Source of the DNA: Amblyornis subalaris
Taxonomy: Eukaryota > Chordata > Aves > Passeriformes > Ptilonorhynchidae
Assembly: GCA_018881555.1 (NCBI GenBank)
Contig: JACAXG010000070.1
Span: 1,364,001 to 1,428,000, forward strand
Direction: 5' to 3'
DNA: 64,000 nt
The translations under genes were made by a program, and so were the position numbers. The notes beneath the pieces were generated by a model. It was not told the origin of the DNA. It worked only from the letters and a program-made list of their open reading frames with translations, and did not search any database. Shown piece after piece: positions 1 through 10,232 of this stretch (position 1 is its first letter; each line of letters begins with the position of its first letter).

Positions 1-498
1 AACCTGACCTTTGGGCAACCGGAGAGACAAAACATCACAGTGGCTGCAGAGGCACCACCTTGTTTCCTCACCAGGCAATGGTCCCGTCTGTACTGGACCA
101 TCAGAGACAAATTAAGTAGAACCTATCAGATGATAGTGCTGTTCCCTGAATCTGCAAAGTACGCTAGCCCAAACCAGAATAAAAGTGTGTATTTTTCAAG
201 CCTGGCTTAGCAATATCCTGACTAGGGGGGTACCTTGGACTGCTGGGAGGCATGAGTCCAGAAAATCATCCTGGACTGCCCTTTTTTTCTTCTCTCCCCT
301 CAGAGATCTGTCGTCTGGGGGCCGCTCCGGCCTTTGTTCAGGGATCAGCCCTGGCCACCCAGCCGGGCATCGCCAGCGCCACCGGGAAAGAGGCAGGCAG
401 CAGAAGACGACAAATCCTTTCCTACAGCACTGTGGCGAATCCCCAGCAAACTGCTTGCCGCTACTCAGCTCTTTGTGTGCGCCCGTGTGTGTGCAGAG

Positions 499-500
499 AT

Positions 501-531
<31 letters not shown>
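499..531. repeat. (AT)n microsatellite
   Basis: Alternating A and T for about 33 bases, interrupted once by an AAAT step near the middle. It lies in VEGFA intron 2 and is followed 25 bases later by a short GCAC repeat (556-570). It is likely length-polymorphic. Confidence 0.95.
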
Positions 532-555
532 AATGAGCGTGCGTATGTGCACTAG

Positions 556-570
556 CGCACGCACGCACGC
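556..570. repeat. Short (GCAC)n run
   Basis: Almost four GCAC units in a row, just before the CpG-rich tract that leads to exon 2. Minor feature, seen directly. Confidence 0.8.
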
Positions 571-584
571 AGTTTCACTCTGAG

Positions 585-1340
585 CTGTGGTAAGCCCGGG
601 GAGGGCTGGGCCAGCCCTGCTGCCCGCCCTGGCACCGCGGCCGCCCCGGAGCCCGGCCCAGGGCCACCCCCGGCCCCACGGCCCGGCCCGGGCCCGCGGC
701 GTGGGGCGGGGGCGCTGCAGCCGCCACGAAGGGGTTGATGGCGGCGATGCCTCCCGCCGGCAGCCCCCCGGGCCCGCTCCCCGGGAGGTGGCGGTGTTGG
801 CCGCCGGCGGCTCCGGGGGCTCCTTCCCCCGAGCCCCCGGCCGTCCCCGCCCTCCGGGAAGCCGCCCAGCGCTTACCTTCGTTGGGTTTCCGCTCCCCAT
901 CCCCCAGGGCAGGCGCTGCCTTCGACAACTGCAAAGACAACAGAAAATCAGTCACAACACGGAACCCTGACGCGGTCCCGGGGCGCGGGGGGTTCCCGGG
1001 GGTCCCGGTCCCACCGCCGGCGCCCCGCCGGGCAGGAGGCGGAGGGAGCCCCGGCGGGAGGGGGCGCCCCCGAGGCGGAGCCGCTCCTCGCCGGCCGCCC
1101 CGGCGGGCACAGAAGGACCTTTTGTTCCGCTGTTCCCCGCCGGAGCAGAGAGGGGCACAGGCGGGACGGCCCCGGGCTGGGGGACGGGGCTGGCAAGGCG
1201 GTGTGGTGGGCCCGAGAGAGGCCCCAAAGGGAGAAACGCGTCCCCGGGGAGCTGCTGTCAGTGCCCGCGGGCAAACATCGGGAGCAAATCAGAGCCCGGC
1301 GGAGAGAAGTAACAGGGGTGACCTGCTGCTGCTGCCGACA
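585..1340. promoter_or_regulatory. Intragenic CpG island over VEGFA exon 2
   Basis: Very GC-rich sequence with dense CpG from about 585 to 1340, spanning the end of intron 1, all of exon 2 and the start of intron 2. It contains GC-box-like GGGCGG (703-708). It is separate from the promoter island by about 5 kb of ordinary intron. The island is seen directly; a role as an internal promoter or methylation-sensitive element is inference. The long open frames here on both strands (for example plus 735-1751) are the usual result of GC-rich sequence with few stop codons. Confidence 0.75.
877..928 (-). CDS. VEGFA: VEGFA exon 2 (coding, 52 bp)
   Basis: Second coding exon of vascular endothelial growth factor A, a secreted homodimeric ligand of the VEGFR1 and VEGFR2 tyrosine kinases that drives vessel growth. 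On the minus strand a pyrimidine-rich tract ending in TTTGCAG precedes 928, and GTAAGC follows 877. The 52 bp between them read LSKAAPALGDGERKPNE plus the first base (G) of the next codon, which in the family is valine. This is the N-terminal tail of the mature protein, after signal cleavage and before the cystine knot. The length of 52 bp and the phase (0 in, 1 out) are those of VEGFA exon 2 in other vertebrates. The residues agree with chicken VEGFA as I remember it. No defects are seen. Confidence 0.95.
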
Positions 1341-4300
1341 CCGCTGGTGGAACTGAGCACCGCTTCTCCCCGTAAAGGTGAATCTGGCCCGGGAGGGCAG
1401 AAGGGGGGACAAGGGCGGCCAGGCACGAAAGGGCATCGCTCCCCTCTCAATGTCACAGATGTCTGTCACCCAGCAGTGGTGGCCACGGAGGTGTTGGCAT
1501 CTGGCCGGGTGTCAGGGCGATTAACTGACAGCACCACTTTGCCGACTGAAGCCGCCAAAACGCCCAGATTTCCTTCCTCTCTGACAGAACGGAGGGCGAC
1601 GCGCCCTCACCTAACGGTCCCAGTCCCCAGCCCCAGCGTGGCTCCCATTCCTGCGCTCCACGGATTCCCCAGGCCAAAACCGAAAAGGCCGCAAGCTCAC
1701 TTGCGTCACTCCTGCTGCCTTTTAGGACTAGGGACATTTCCAAAGCACTGATGCAGGCAGGAGTGGTGACAGGTAACCCACTCCCAGGATGGTATGGAGA
1801 AATATTACACCACTTTACTAAGTAAGTATTTTTAATTCCAGGTGAAACAAGAACTCCACTCTTCCTTCTCTTTGTGAAGGCTTTAGCTCTGACGTAACTT
1901 TCCAGCCAAGTCAGGCTTCCCCCTGCTGTTCTGTTCTGAACCAAAATGGAAAAGGCCCAGCTTTCTTCACTTCTCTGAGGTATGTTGNCACCTGTGTGAT
2001 GCCATCGACCCAGAACCTGCTGCCTTTCAGCAGAGGCCCATAAGGAGCGTGGTGATCCATACAAAATACTGCTTCGTCAGCAATACGCTGTGTTTAGGCT
2101 TAGAAAAAGGCCCTCTGATCTTGTAGCCAGACAGAACTGAATTAAGAAGGCCAAGTCCACCCCAAATCCTACAACGGGAATCTGCCACCTATCATCTTCT
2201 AGGCAGCCCTGTGCACAGGGCAGCACCACTATCCAAGCAGCCGAAAGTGTCAGCTTTTAAAAGGAGGGGGCAGGAGAGCCAGCTAGAAGCCCCTCTCCCA
2301 GACATTCCTTTGTGTCTGTGCATAGCTCCCTTTGTCTAAGGTCCCCCTGATCAAACTTGTGTCTCATTTCAACCGAAGTCTTTCTGTACCTGGGCACAAC
2401 TTACCAGCCCAGACCTGAGCTGCCTCATGTGTGGATCTATTTCTTCTCTGGGGAAGAGAGGGCTGTGTGCCCAATCTCAGTGCTGTGACAACACTTTAAA
2501 AAGCAGGTTCCTAGAAACAGTTTCATTTGTGAAGTGTGAAGGTCACTGCAACAGCACAAACAAAATGGAGGCACCGGAGGTTGCAGCGGCCTTCCAAAGC
2601 CACTCAGTGCCTGACAATCTATGGGTAAAAAAGAAAACCGCATCAAGGGCAGAAAAGCCTCAATCTGCTATGGCACAGGAAGAGGATCACGAGCCAAGTC
2701 AGTTTATTCAAGTCTCACTGCCCCCAAGACTTTTTGTAGAGGTATTTCTGGTTCACACACAAAATGACCATGACAGACTGAGCAAAATAAGCTCAGAGAC
2801 ACCTTGAGGGTCATTTTTACNCATTCTCTATGCAAGGCTGCCCAGCTGCCTGCCAAGCCCACTGCCTCCTCACATGCAAGCACACAGGGTGCACCAAGTG
2901 ATAAGAAGCAGGAGCAAGCTACATGCTTTCACTTCTCACCTGCGCCTAGCCAGCACCTCGCCCTGCCCCTGATGTAGTGGAGCAGGAGCCAGAACCCTCT
3001 TGCAGTGTTCACCTGGACCTGGGATGTGATCCCATCCTGAGGATGGGAAATGAGATCGGTGCAAAGTGGGCAGAGAGCTTCTGAGCATTCCCAGGGGAGC
3101 TCTCAGCAGAAACTAGAAAGGTTTCCCAGAACTATCAGTAACATGCTCTCTGCTCACTATTCCAAGAAACTTTTCTGCCCTTTCAGCAGTGCTTTTCACC
3201 TGTGTCTAGTGCCCTCAAAACATGTCCACTAGAACATCAGGTGAGGCAGGGGCTTGTGCCTCACTTCAAAACAGTCTGCTATATATCAGACGTGGGGAAC
3301 CAAAAACATTCCTCGGGACAAGCAGGCCTAGTGTGCCCTTCAGTACGAGCCTGAAGGTCATGCTCTCCTCTGCTGGCTTTTGGCATTACCCAACAGTTCT
3401 GTAACACAATTTCCTTCCAACAGATTTTCAACATGTCACAGTAGTGTGGAAGCAACCCCTGGCCTGGCATTGAGAGTGGGATAAATGAGCCCAGCAACAG
3501 GGCTGACAGAGGAAGCTCCTTTCTGTGCTCTTTGCAGGTTGAAGCAAATGCACATCCCTTCCGCTGTGGGGTAAAACCCTCCCTAGCAAATAAACCCACT
3601 TCACACCATCCATGTGTCTGCACCTTCCCTGTCTCCCTTCTTCCCCAGTCCCTGTCCAAAGCAAGCTTTTCTCTGAAGGGAGAGAAAAGGTTAATCAAGT
3701 CATTCCTCTCGAACCATCACCCCCCTCACCACCACCACCAGCACTCTTTCTCTTCCTTCCCCTCCCCCTAATCTGTGCAGCCTCATTAAAAGAGCTTTGT
3801 AACTGTTTAGGACTGGAACAAACAATCCATCCACTTTGAGAGGGACTCTGGGACAGGAGTTAAGGCACTTTTCGTCTTAGGCACTAGAAATTCTCAGCGG
3901 TTTCTACTTAGGGGAGGGGGGGAACGGGACTCACTGCACTCCTTCTCCATTGTACATGCANACAGAGGTCAGTAATCCCACAAGCTGCCAGCACAGCCTA
4001 GCCACCTCTGACAGAACAGACAGGAGAACAGATTTGAGGTTGCTCAGGAATCAGTGAACCCCTCAGACATCCCTCTCCCCTGCTCCCAAAGGAGCGGTCC
4101 TCTTTGCAGCCCGTCCTCAGAGCACAGGCCTGGAACAGCTCTGGGGAAGGTGACCCGCTGCGTCCCGGCTGCCTATGGGCTGGGGAAGCGGGTTCTGGTG
4201 GCTCCCCATCGTGGCGTGGCGCAGAGGCACACCAAAGGCAGGCAGCCTGGTGGGTGTGCGATCATTAACAGTCTAGTCACAGGCTCGTTCTCCCTCCCTC

Positions 4301-6784
4301 CGTGTCTGATCACTGCGTATTCCCTATGGCAATACAGCTGGTATATCCAGGTCCCTCTGTTGTTCAGGGCAGGAGGGGAAGAGCTCCCAGACCCTCANCA
4401 GGGGCGACCTGTCACCAGGCTTCCAGCAAGACCCGCAGATGAAGGAAGATGGGGAATAACCACCTGTCCTCCATTCTTTAGGAAAGGGAGGACTGGAAGG
4501 GGACAACAATGCGACGACCTCTCTAATCCCGTGGTGCATGAGGACTGTGCACGCCGCTCAGCAGTGAATCAGCTGGGAGGGTGGCACTGCAAAAGTGCCT
4601 TTCCCTCCCTCACCTGCATGGAAAGGCTATCGCCACCAGTGGAGGCAGACACCTGTGGCATCACTGCTGCCCAAACCCGACCACGAAACAATTTCCCACC
4701 ATCCTGTCTTGCTGCAGGAGCAACCATAACAATTACCTCAGTAAGGAGTCATCCCCCTGCACGTTCACCAAAGAAGCACCGTGATTCCCGTATCCCTCCT
4801 CCTTCACTTCCCGGAAAGCTGCCCAACACATGCTGGACTCTGCTTCCTCGACTCAGACTCTGTCAGGGCTTTTATTTAATGCTCTCTAACGCGCCTGGCT
4901 AGGCAGATAGGTTTTATTCAGCCTGACAGCCAGATTAACAGTACAGATAAATATTATCATCAAAGCACAAACCCTAGTCCCGGCATGAAGAGTCATGCCT
5001 TCTGCCATGCCCAGAGTCATCGTCAAGCTGCCTACGTGAGATCTGCTGGTATTTCTAACGTTCCCATCACCGTGGTGCCCGGACAATCAACGGACAAATA
5101 AGGACAGAACCGAAGGGCAGACCTCACCGTCAATCTGCCTGAGCACTTACATGGCCCGCATCACCCAGGTACCTGAACTTCTAGTCATCTCTCATGTATC
5201 TGTCCCTGCAGCATTTCCCCCAAAGTCCTGTAATTCTTCCTGCCGTTTTTTCCAGCATTACACTCTCTATTTTCTCATCTGCACCATCCTCCGTCCTAGG
5301 AGAAAAGGCACCGTGAGGCGTTTATGCAGCTCCTGAGGACAGACAGATCTCAACTCTACCTGATCCGCCGTTTCCTCTTCTGGGGAAGAGGAAGGGGAGG
5401 GGAAAAGGAACAAGGGGAGGGTTAAAGGGTAGTATCCTTGGACACCGATACAGAGTTCTCTAACCTATAGGTGGGGAACAGATGCTGCTGTACAAGTTTA
5501 CTGAGGAGCTGGGAGGCAAAGAAACCCCTCTTCCGGGTGATGGTGGAAAAACTCCTGGAGAGCAGAAAGAATTGTCCCACGAGCCAAATCTGGCAGGAAG
5601 GCAGCACGGAGCTGCTCTGTGCCATACTCAAGTGAGAGCTGTGCCTCAGTTCCCATCGAGCACAGCAGAGCACAGCCTAATGTGCGGCTGTCACTGGATA
5701 AAGTAGAGATATAACAGGCTAGAAACAAAGCGTGCAGTGCTTGCATGACTTCAGTTATAGCTGAAATGGCTCCTAATTGGGGAGTTGCCTTCCAGCATCG
5801 GTGCTGAACAAACAATGTGAATAACTGATTAGTCTGCAAGCGACGTTTATTTTCACGATTGTGGGAAATTATCTGGCCCGCGCTCTCTCCAAGTGCCGAA
5901 CAGAAACGGCAGGAGAGAACTAACCTGTTATAACCTTTAAAACGTAATCCATGCCTGCCTCGCGAACAGCCACTTTCACGTGGGCACTCTGTCTAAACCC
6001 CTTAATATCTCTTGGCAACACAGCCCTCTTGACTCTTTAGAAAACAGATTTATAGGACAGGTTTGTACAGAAAACTGCCTTTCTTTTTTTCTTTAAAAAG
6101 AGAAAGGGGGAAAGAGTTGGTTTCTAATCCCTCAAGAATGACAATGAGGTAAAAGTGACTGAAGAGGAAGAGAAAAATCCTTGGTTTTGTAATCTCGGTG
6201 CAGGAGATCTGTATTTTGATTNATTTTTTTTCCAATCTGGAAGAAATCCTGGATCCATTTTGTCCTCTTTGATCTCTATTTGTTTTTCCAGCATTTTGAA
6301 CTCCACTCGGCGGCACGAACCCGAGCTGGGACCCAAGGCAAATATCGCCGAAACAGCCTTTTGCAATGTCAGGAGACCCGAGGCTGATGCAAGAAGGCAG
6401 CGCGCTGCCTCCGTGCCCCGCGCCCTGCCGACCGCAGCTCCCCGGCCCCGGCGGGACCCCACGGCCGCGCCGCGCCGGGAGCCCCGCGCCGGGGCGCGCT
6501 CATGTGCGCGGGCACTTCGCACTCCGCTGCCGCTGCCCCGGGGCCCTGTGGAGCTCCGGGCAGCGCTGTCCCCTCGCTGCAGCACCGCACGCACGCACAC
6601 ACACGTGTCTGCGCTGCGGACAGTCACCCGCACCCGGCGCCAGCGGCGCGGCGGCACCGCACCGAGCAGGTGGGAGGCAAAGGGGGGCGAGAAAACAAAA
6701 AACGGGGGGAAAAGTATTTTCGGCCGTTTGCCCTCCCTCCCCCTCCGCTACGCGGGGCACAAAAGCCCCCGTCCCGCCGCTTAC
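929..6784 (-). other. VEGFA: VEGFA intron 1
   Basis: A 5856-bp intron with donor GTAAGC (6784-6779) and acceptor TTTGCAG ending at 929. It is the first intron, a usual place for enhancers, but I see no element I can name. Composition is mixed: CpG-rich at both ends, moderate between. The longest open frame inside (plus 4054-4902, 282 codons, crossing an N) has no family signature and runs antisense to VEGFA; I treat it as chance. Four single N bases (1987, 2821, 3961, 4398) and another at 6222 are ambiguous calls. No interspersed repeat was recognised here, unlike the distal upstream region. Confidence 0.85.
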
Positions 6785-6850
6785 CTCCGCGCTCTGCAGA
6801 TAGAGCAGCGCCGCCAGCCCCCAGTGGATCCAAGTGAGCAGAAAGTTCAT
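6785..6850 (-). CDS. VEGFA: VEGFA exon 1 coding part (signal peptide)
   Basis: Start codon at 6850-6848 on the minus strand, followed by 22 codons starting MNFLLTWIHWGLAALLYL and ending QSAE, then the donor GTAAGC. This is the hydrophobic signal peptide (residues about 4-19 as the core) that sends VEGFA into the secretory pathway. It matches the chicken signal peptide from memory, and differs from the mammalian form in the expected places. The ATG lies in a good context (ACC before ATG). The coding part is exactly 66 bp, so exon 2 follows in phase 0, and joining the two segments reads without interruption. The same frame stays open far upstream of the ATG, which allows an N-terminally extended product; see the leader entry. 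The gene is complete as far as visible and shows no sign of decay. Confidence 0.97.
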
Positions 6851-7860
6851 GGTTGCCGGCGCACGCCGCGAAGCGGAGCCCTCCGTGCTCCGCCTCACCG
6901 CCGCCGCCCCGCCGCCGCTGCCCCGCCGCGCTCTCGCCCGCGCCTCCTCCGTGCCCGCCGCCGCCTCCTGGGGTGCCGCCGGCCGGGCGCTGCGAAGGGT
7001 TCCGGGGGAAGGGGAGTTCCTCTTCGGGGTCTCCGGTTTCACCCCTCCATAAGCCCGGCTCTCTGCCGGCCCCCGCTGCTGCTTTCCGTGGGCGCTCCGC
7101 CGGGCCGAGCGCAGCCTCCGCGGCCGCCCTGCCGCCGCCCGGCCCCCGCCGCCGGGCAGTCCGAGCTCCACAGCGGCGCCCGTCCGCGGCGCTCCCCCCG
7201 AGTCGGGGCAGGCAGGCACCCGAGCCGCACTCGCTCGGTTTCGCGCACTCACGCCGAAGTTTGCGCGAAAACTTTCAATGCATCTCTTTTCTTGCGCCCC
7301 CTCTTCGCGGCGTTTGCCTCCGGCGGGTCCCCGAACGGGGGTCGCCTCCCTGGGGGAAAGGGGCTGGTTCCGCCGCCGCTCGGCCCGACCCCTCTCCGCA
7401 AGTCGGGGTGGTGGTGGCGGAGGGGACGAACAGAGCGCTTTCCTCCTGTCCTCTCTGTTACTGTCTCTCCCTCTCTGTCCACCGCTTAAAAAAAAATCAG
7501 AATAGTAATATATGAAAAAAAAAAAAGAAAAAAAATCCAAGCTGGATAGAGAGGGAGGGAACTGGGGCGTGGGAAGGCTCTGTAGGAAAGGGAGGGAAAA
7601 AAAATCCCAGCGGATCAAAGTATAGGTGGGGAAAAAATAAATTAAACGAGAGAATAAAGCAAGGCGGCAAGCCAACAGCAGGTCCCGGTGCCCGGGGAGG
7701 GCAGCTCCCACGGCGCGCTGTCCCCCGCCGGCGCGGCGTGCGCTCCTCGCCCCCGGCGCGGCGGCAGCCCCGCTCCGCGCACTCCAGCGGCGGCTCCGCG
7801 CAGCGCCCGCTCCCCGCGCAGCGCCCGCCCCACCGCCGCTCGTCAGCACTCTGCAACTGC
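6851..7860 (-). other. VEGFA: VEGFA 5' leader (untranslated region of exon 1)
   Basis: Two blocks resemble the mammalian VEGFA 5' UTR as I remember it. One is TCTCGTTTAATTTATTTTTT on the minus strand (7651-7632), about 790 bp upstream of the ATG; the human copy sits about 810 bp upstream. The other is GCATTGAAAGTTTTCGCGC near 7281-7263, like the human GCACTGAAACTTTTCGTCC block. The equal spacing argues that the whole leader is unspliced exon 1. The 3' half is strongly GC-rich; the 5' part holds A/T tracts. The frame of the main ATG has no stop codon back to at least 7849. In-frame CTG codons occur, for instance at 7681-7679 and 7159-7157. The 5' limit given is an estimate by proportion, not a mapped start site. 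Confidence 0.75.
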
Positions 7861-8174
7861 TCGGCGCGGCCGCGGGGAGAGACGCTCGGCAAGTCCCACC
7901 TCCTTACCGCCCTCGCTACTCACTACTCCCCTCCCATATCTCTGGAGCTGGGCCGCGGGAGGTACAGGGGCGCGCGCTGTTCGACGCTAACCTCGCTGGC
8001 TGCTTTCTCACAGGCGCCCGACGGGCCCTGCTTTCGCCGCGCTTTCTGCCCTGCCGATGGATGCATGGTCGGGTCAAAATTCACTTTGCCCGTGGGAATT
8101 GCTCCAAAGTCCAGCAGAGCCATTTGGGGAGAGGGGGCAGCAGGGGACAAATTGTAATCACAGCCGTCATCTGA

Positions 8175-8198
8175 CCCCCCCTTCCCCCCCCCCACCCC
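8175..8198 (-). promoter_or_regulatory. G-run tract upstream of VEGFA (possible G-quadruplex)
   Basis: Cytosine runs of 7, 10 and 4 separated by TT and A on the plus strand, so the VEGFA sense strand carries three long G runs that can supply four or more G-triplets with very short loops. It lies about 300 bp upstream of the expected start site. The mammalian VEGFA promoter has a known G-quadruplex-forming tract close to its start site; whether this is a positional counterpart is inference. Confidence 0.5.
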
Positions 8199-8199
8199 A

Positions 8200-9969
8200 G
8201 GGCTTGGCTTTTCAGATACAGTGATTTCTTAGCACCTATGTGTTAAAGGGGTGAAGGGGCAAACCCCACCCTGCTTTCTGAGAAGATATTTGAAGGGCAA
8301 AGAGGCAGCTTTGTCTCACTGAGTTCCGCGCAGGCATTCCCCGATTGAGCTACTTCGTTCCTGTCAACAGACAAAATTTCTTCCTACAGCATACATAGTA
8401 ACAATATGCGTGTGTACACATACATAACTCTTTCTCCTGCCACCATCCTCCAAGGACCTTATGCAGCAGATGGAGTGGAAGTCCAGACTGGCAGATCCCA
8501 GGGCTCACCATGGGCTAGAGGAAGTGGAAGGGGAAAAAAGACACTGAAGAAAGAAAAGGCCATATTATCATTTAAAAACAGGTATTCCAATGCTGTGTCA
8601 CAGATTCCTACTGATACAGGCAAAGCACTGGCTCTATAGAGGCACCTGCTGGCTGAGAGAAACACATGAAACAAAATCCTCCTACCAAAATTTGTTTTTC
8701 TGTAAATCTTAGACCTGTTCTTCTCTTTGTTTAATTTTTAAGGATTTTGTGTCACCCCTTGGTGCAGTATGTGGGGATGTTGCTCAGGTCACATTGGTCC
8801 TGAGGAAGGCTGGGAAATGAGTGACAGGTCTGCCTGAGCAAGGAGCAGCTCTCATCTGGCCCTTCGCTGCCCCAGATGCAGGTCACACCCCACACCCCTT
8901 GTAGCCATGGTCCTGTGTCTGGGCAAGAGGAGAAATCCAGCCCAGCCGAAAGCCTGAAGGAGAATGTAATCCCTTTCCCCTCAAGGATCACGTTTCTACA
9001 GAGGAGTCATGGATGTTGTTCAAACATTGCAAAATAATCCCTTTTCCTTTGCTTTCTCTATAGTTTTTTTAACAAATTGTTGCAGAGGGTTTCTGAAGAA
9101 ACAAATATCCATCCAAAATAACTGGAATTCCCCATATTCAGAATGCAATTGCCAAAAATGTCTTCCAAGAGATGAGGAGAATTCAAGCTCCCTCAGGAAA
9201 AAGAGGGGATATCTCATTAACGAAAGGTAAAACTAATTTAAAGTTCCCAGAGGCAGGAACTGCTTCCGACTCTGTCCCAGAGACAGAGTGAACAGCTCCC
9301 TCTTTATGCCAGGCCTCCGCACTTCAGACCAGCAGCAAGCAGATTAACTCACTCAATCCTTGTATTTGGTGGAAGGTCTTAGGTGCCTTTTCCCCTCCTG
9401 CTAGGTGAGCATTTTATGAATGAAGGTAGCTCTGCTGCAAATAACTTGCCATTCTAACACTCCTCTGGATGGACAAAATCCCTCCAGCTACTGCACTGAG
9501 GAAAGTCCCCCACAGAAACCTCACAGTAAAGGTTAAATCCACGAGTGGCAAGGTGCAGCCTTATCCCCGTAAAGCTACAATGTACTGTAAATAACGTACA
9601 GAACCCAGCTTCTAAAATTACCACTATGGGATTGCTCATCTCATCTTATGTTTCATCTGGATCCTGTGATCTTCCCACCTGCCAACATCCTGTTACCAGG
9701 AGAGCAGTGTATGTGAAGTTTGTGCAAATGGTCATGTACTTGCTGAATTCTGGCACCAGCAAGGACATTCATGTGCCTTCCATGTTAACATTACACTGTA
9801 ATAAATACTGACATTGCTATAGAATCTGCAGTGTTCGTGCTAAGCACTGCTCACCAAAAAAGCAAATCAGTCTATGTCCCGGCTACACTTCTTTATTAGC
9901 CTTGTTATCGTTCCCATGTCCATGGCCCCTGAGACAGGAAGAAAGACAGCATCAACAGACAGGATTTTA
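8200..9969. other. Proximal VEGFA upstream region, no gene
   Basis: Ordinary AT-leaning sequence directly upstream of the promoter island. There are two RCGTG cores of the kind bound by hypoxia-inducible factor: GCGTG at 8408-8412 on the plus strand and ACGTG at 8993-8989 on the minus strand (inside AAACGTGATC). The second is at roughly -1.1 kb, close to where the mammalian VEGFA hypoxia response element lies, but the flanks do not resemble it. Open frames are short and unremarkable. No repeat was recognised. Confidence 0.6.
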
Positions 9970-10232
9970 AATATGGAATACCTAAAAGCTCGAGCTCCAT
10001 ATTTAGGAATTTAAGGGAAGACGCATGATTTGGAAAGAGGCAGGGTGATTACTTATTTGGAGCTGTGAGATGCTGAGGACTTTTAAGAACCTGACCATAA
10101 TTTAGGACTTCATCTTGTGGATTGAACTCAGTGGAAGCTTTGGCATTGACTTCAAAGGGCATAAGATCAAGTCTTATTTAGGGGCTCAAAATACAAAATT
10201 AGGAGCCTAAATTTAGGCGTCCATTTTTTAAT
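9970..10232. repeat. Ancient amniote interspersed repeat (decayed)
   Basis: The stretch combines motifs I associate with an old repeat common in turtles, crocodilians and birds: repeated TTTAGG/CCTAAA blocks (near 10001 and 10202-10218), a GGTGCTGAGCACC-like remnant (GAGATGCTGAGGAC), and CATTGACTTCAAAGGGC in place of the family's CATTGACTTCAATGGG core (10144-10160). The two ends are loosely inverted copies (CTCCATATTTAGGAATTTA against GGAGCCTAAATTTAGG), as expected of a palindromic element. The family name is not certain. It is old, given the many mismatches. Confidence 0.5.

Larger units (their letters stand above)
1..876 (-). other. VEGFA: VEGFA intron 2 (partial, 5' part)
   Basis: This is the intron that follows exon 2; it begins with the donor GTAAGC (876-871 on the minus strand) and runs off the left edge. 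No exon 3 is present: nothing here encodes the cystine-knot core that exon 3 should start. The first 480 bases are unremarkable. From 499 there is an AT microsatellite followed by a short GCAC repeat, and from about 585 the sequence turns GC-rich and joins the island over exon 2. Open frames on both strands here (for example plus 185-514) have no recognisable product and look like chance frames. Confidence 0.85.
6290..8030 (-). promoter_or_regulatory. VEGFA: VEGFA promoter CpG island
   Basis: CpG-dense sequence from about 6290 to 8030 covering the exon 1/intron 1 boundary, the leader and the expected start site near 7830-7900. A GC box (GGGCGG on the minus strand at 7830-7825) and further GC-rich clusters are present, and I see no TATA box at a suitable distance. 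This fits the TATA-less, Sp1-driven VEGFA promoter known from mammals. The antisense frames through this island (plus 6155-7489, 444 codons; plus 6853-7515) have proline/arginine/alanine-rich low-complexity translations and are considered composition artefacts. Confidence 0.8.

Noticed and set aside
735..1751. A 338-codon plus-strand open frame across exon 2
   Set aside because: Same CpG-island effect; the minus-strand exon 2 with correct splice sites and phase is the real coding content.
4054..4902. A 282-codon plus-strand open frame in VEGFA intron 1
   Set aside because: No family features, contains an N codon, lies antisense within an intron, and neighbouring frames are also partly open; best explained by chance in moderately GC-rich DNA.
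6155..7489. A 444-codon plus-strand open frame antisense to VEGFA exon 1
   Set aside because: It runs through the promoter CpG island, its translation is low-complexity proline, arginine, alanine and serine, and the VEGFA leader and signal peptide on the opposite strand explain the sequence.
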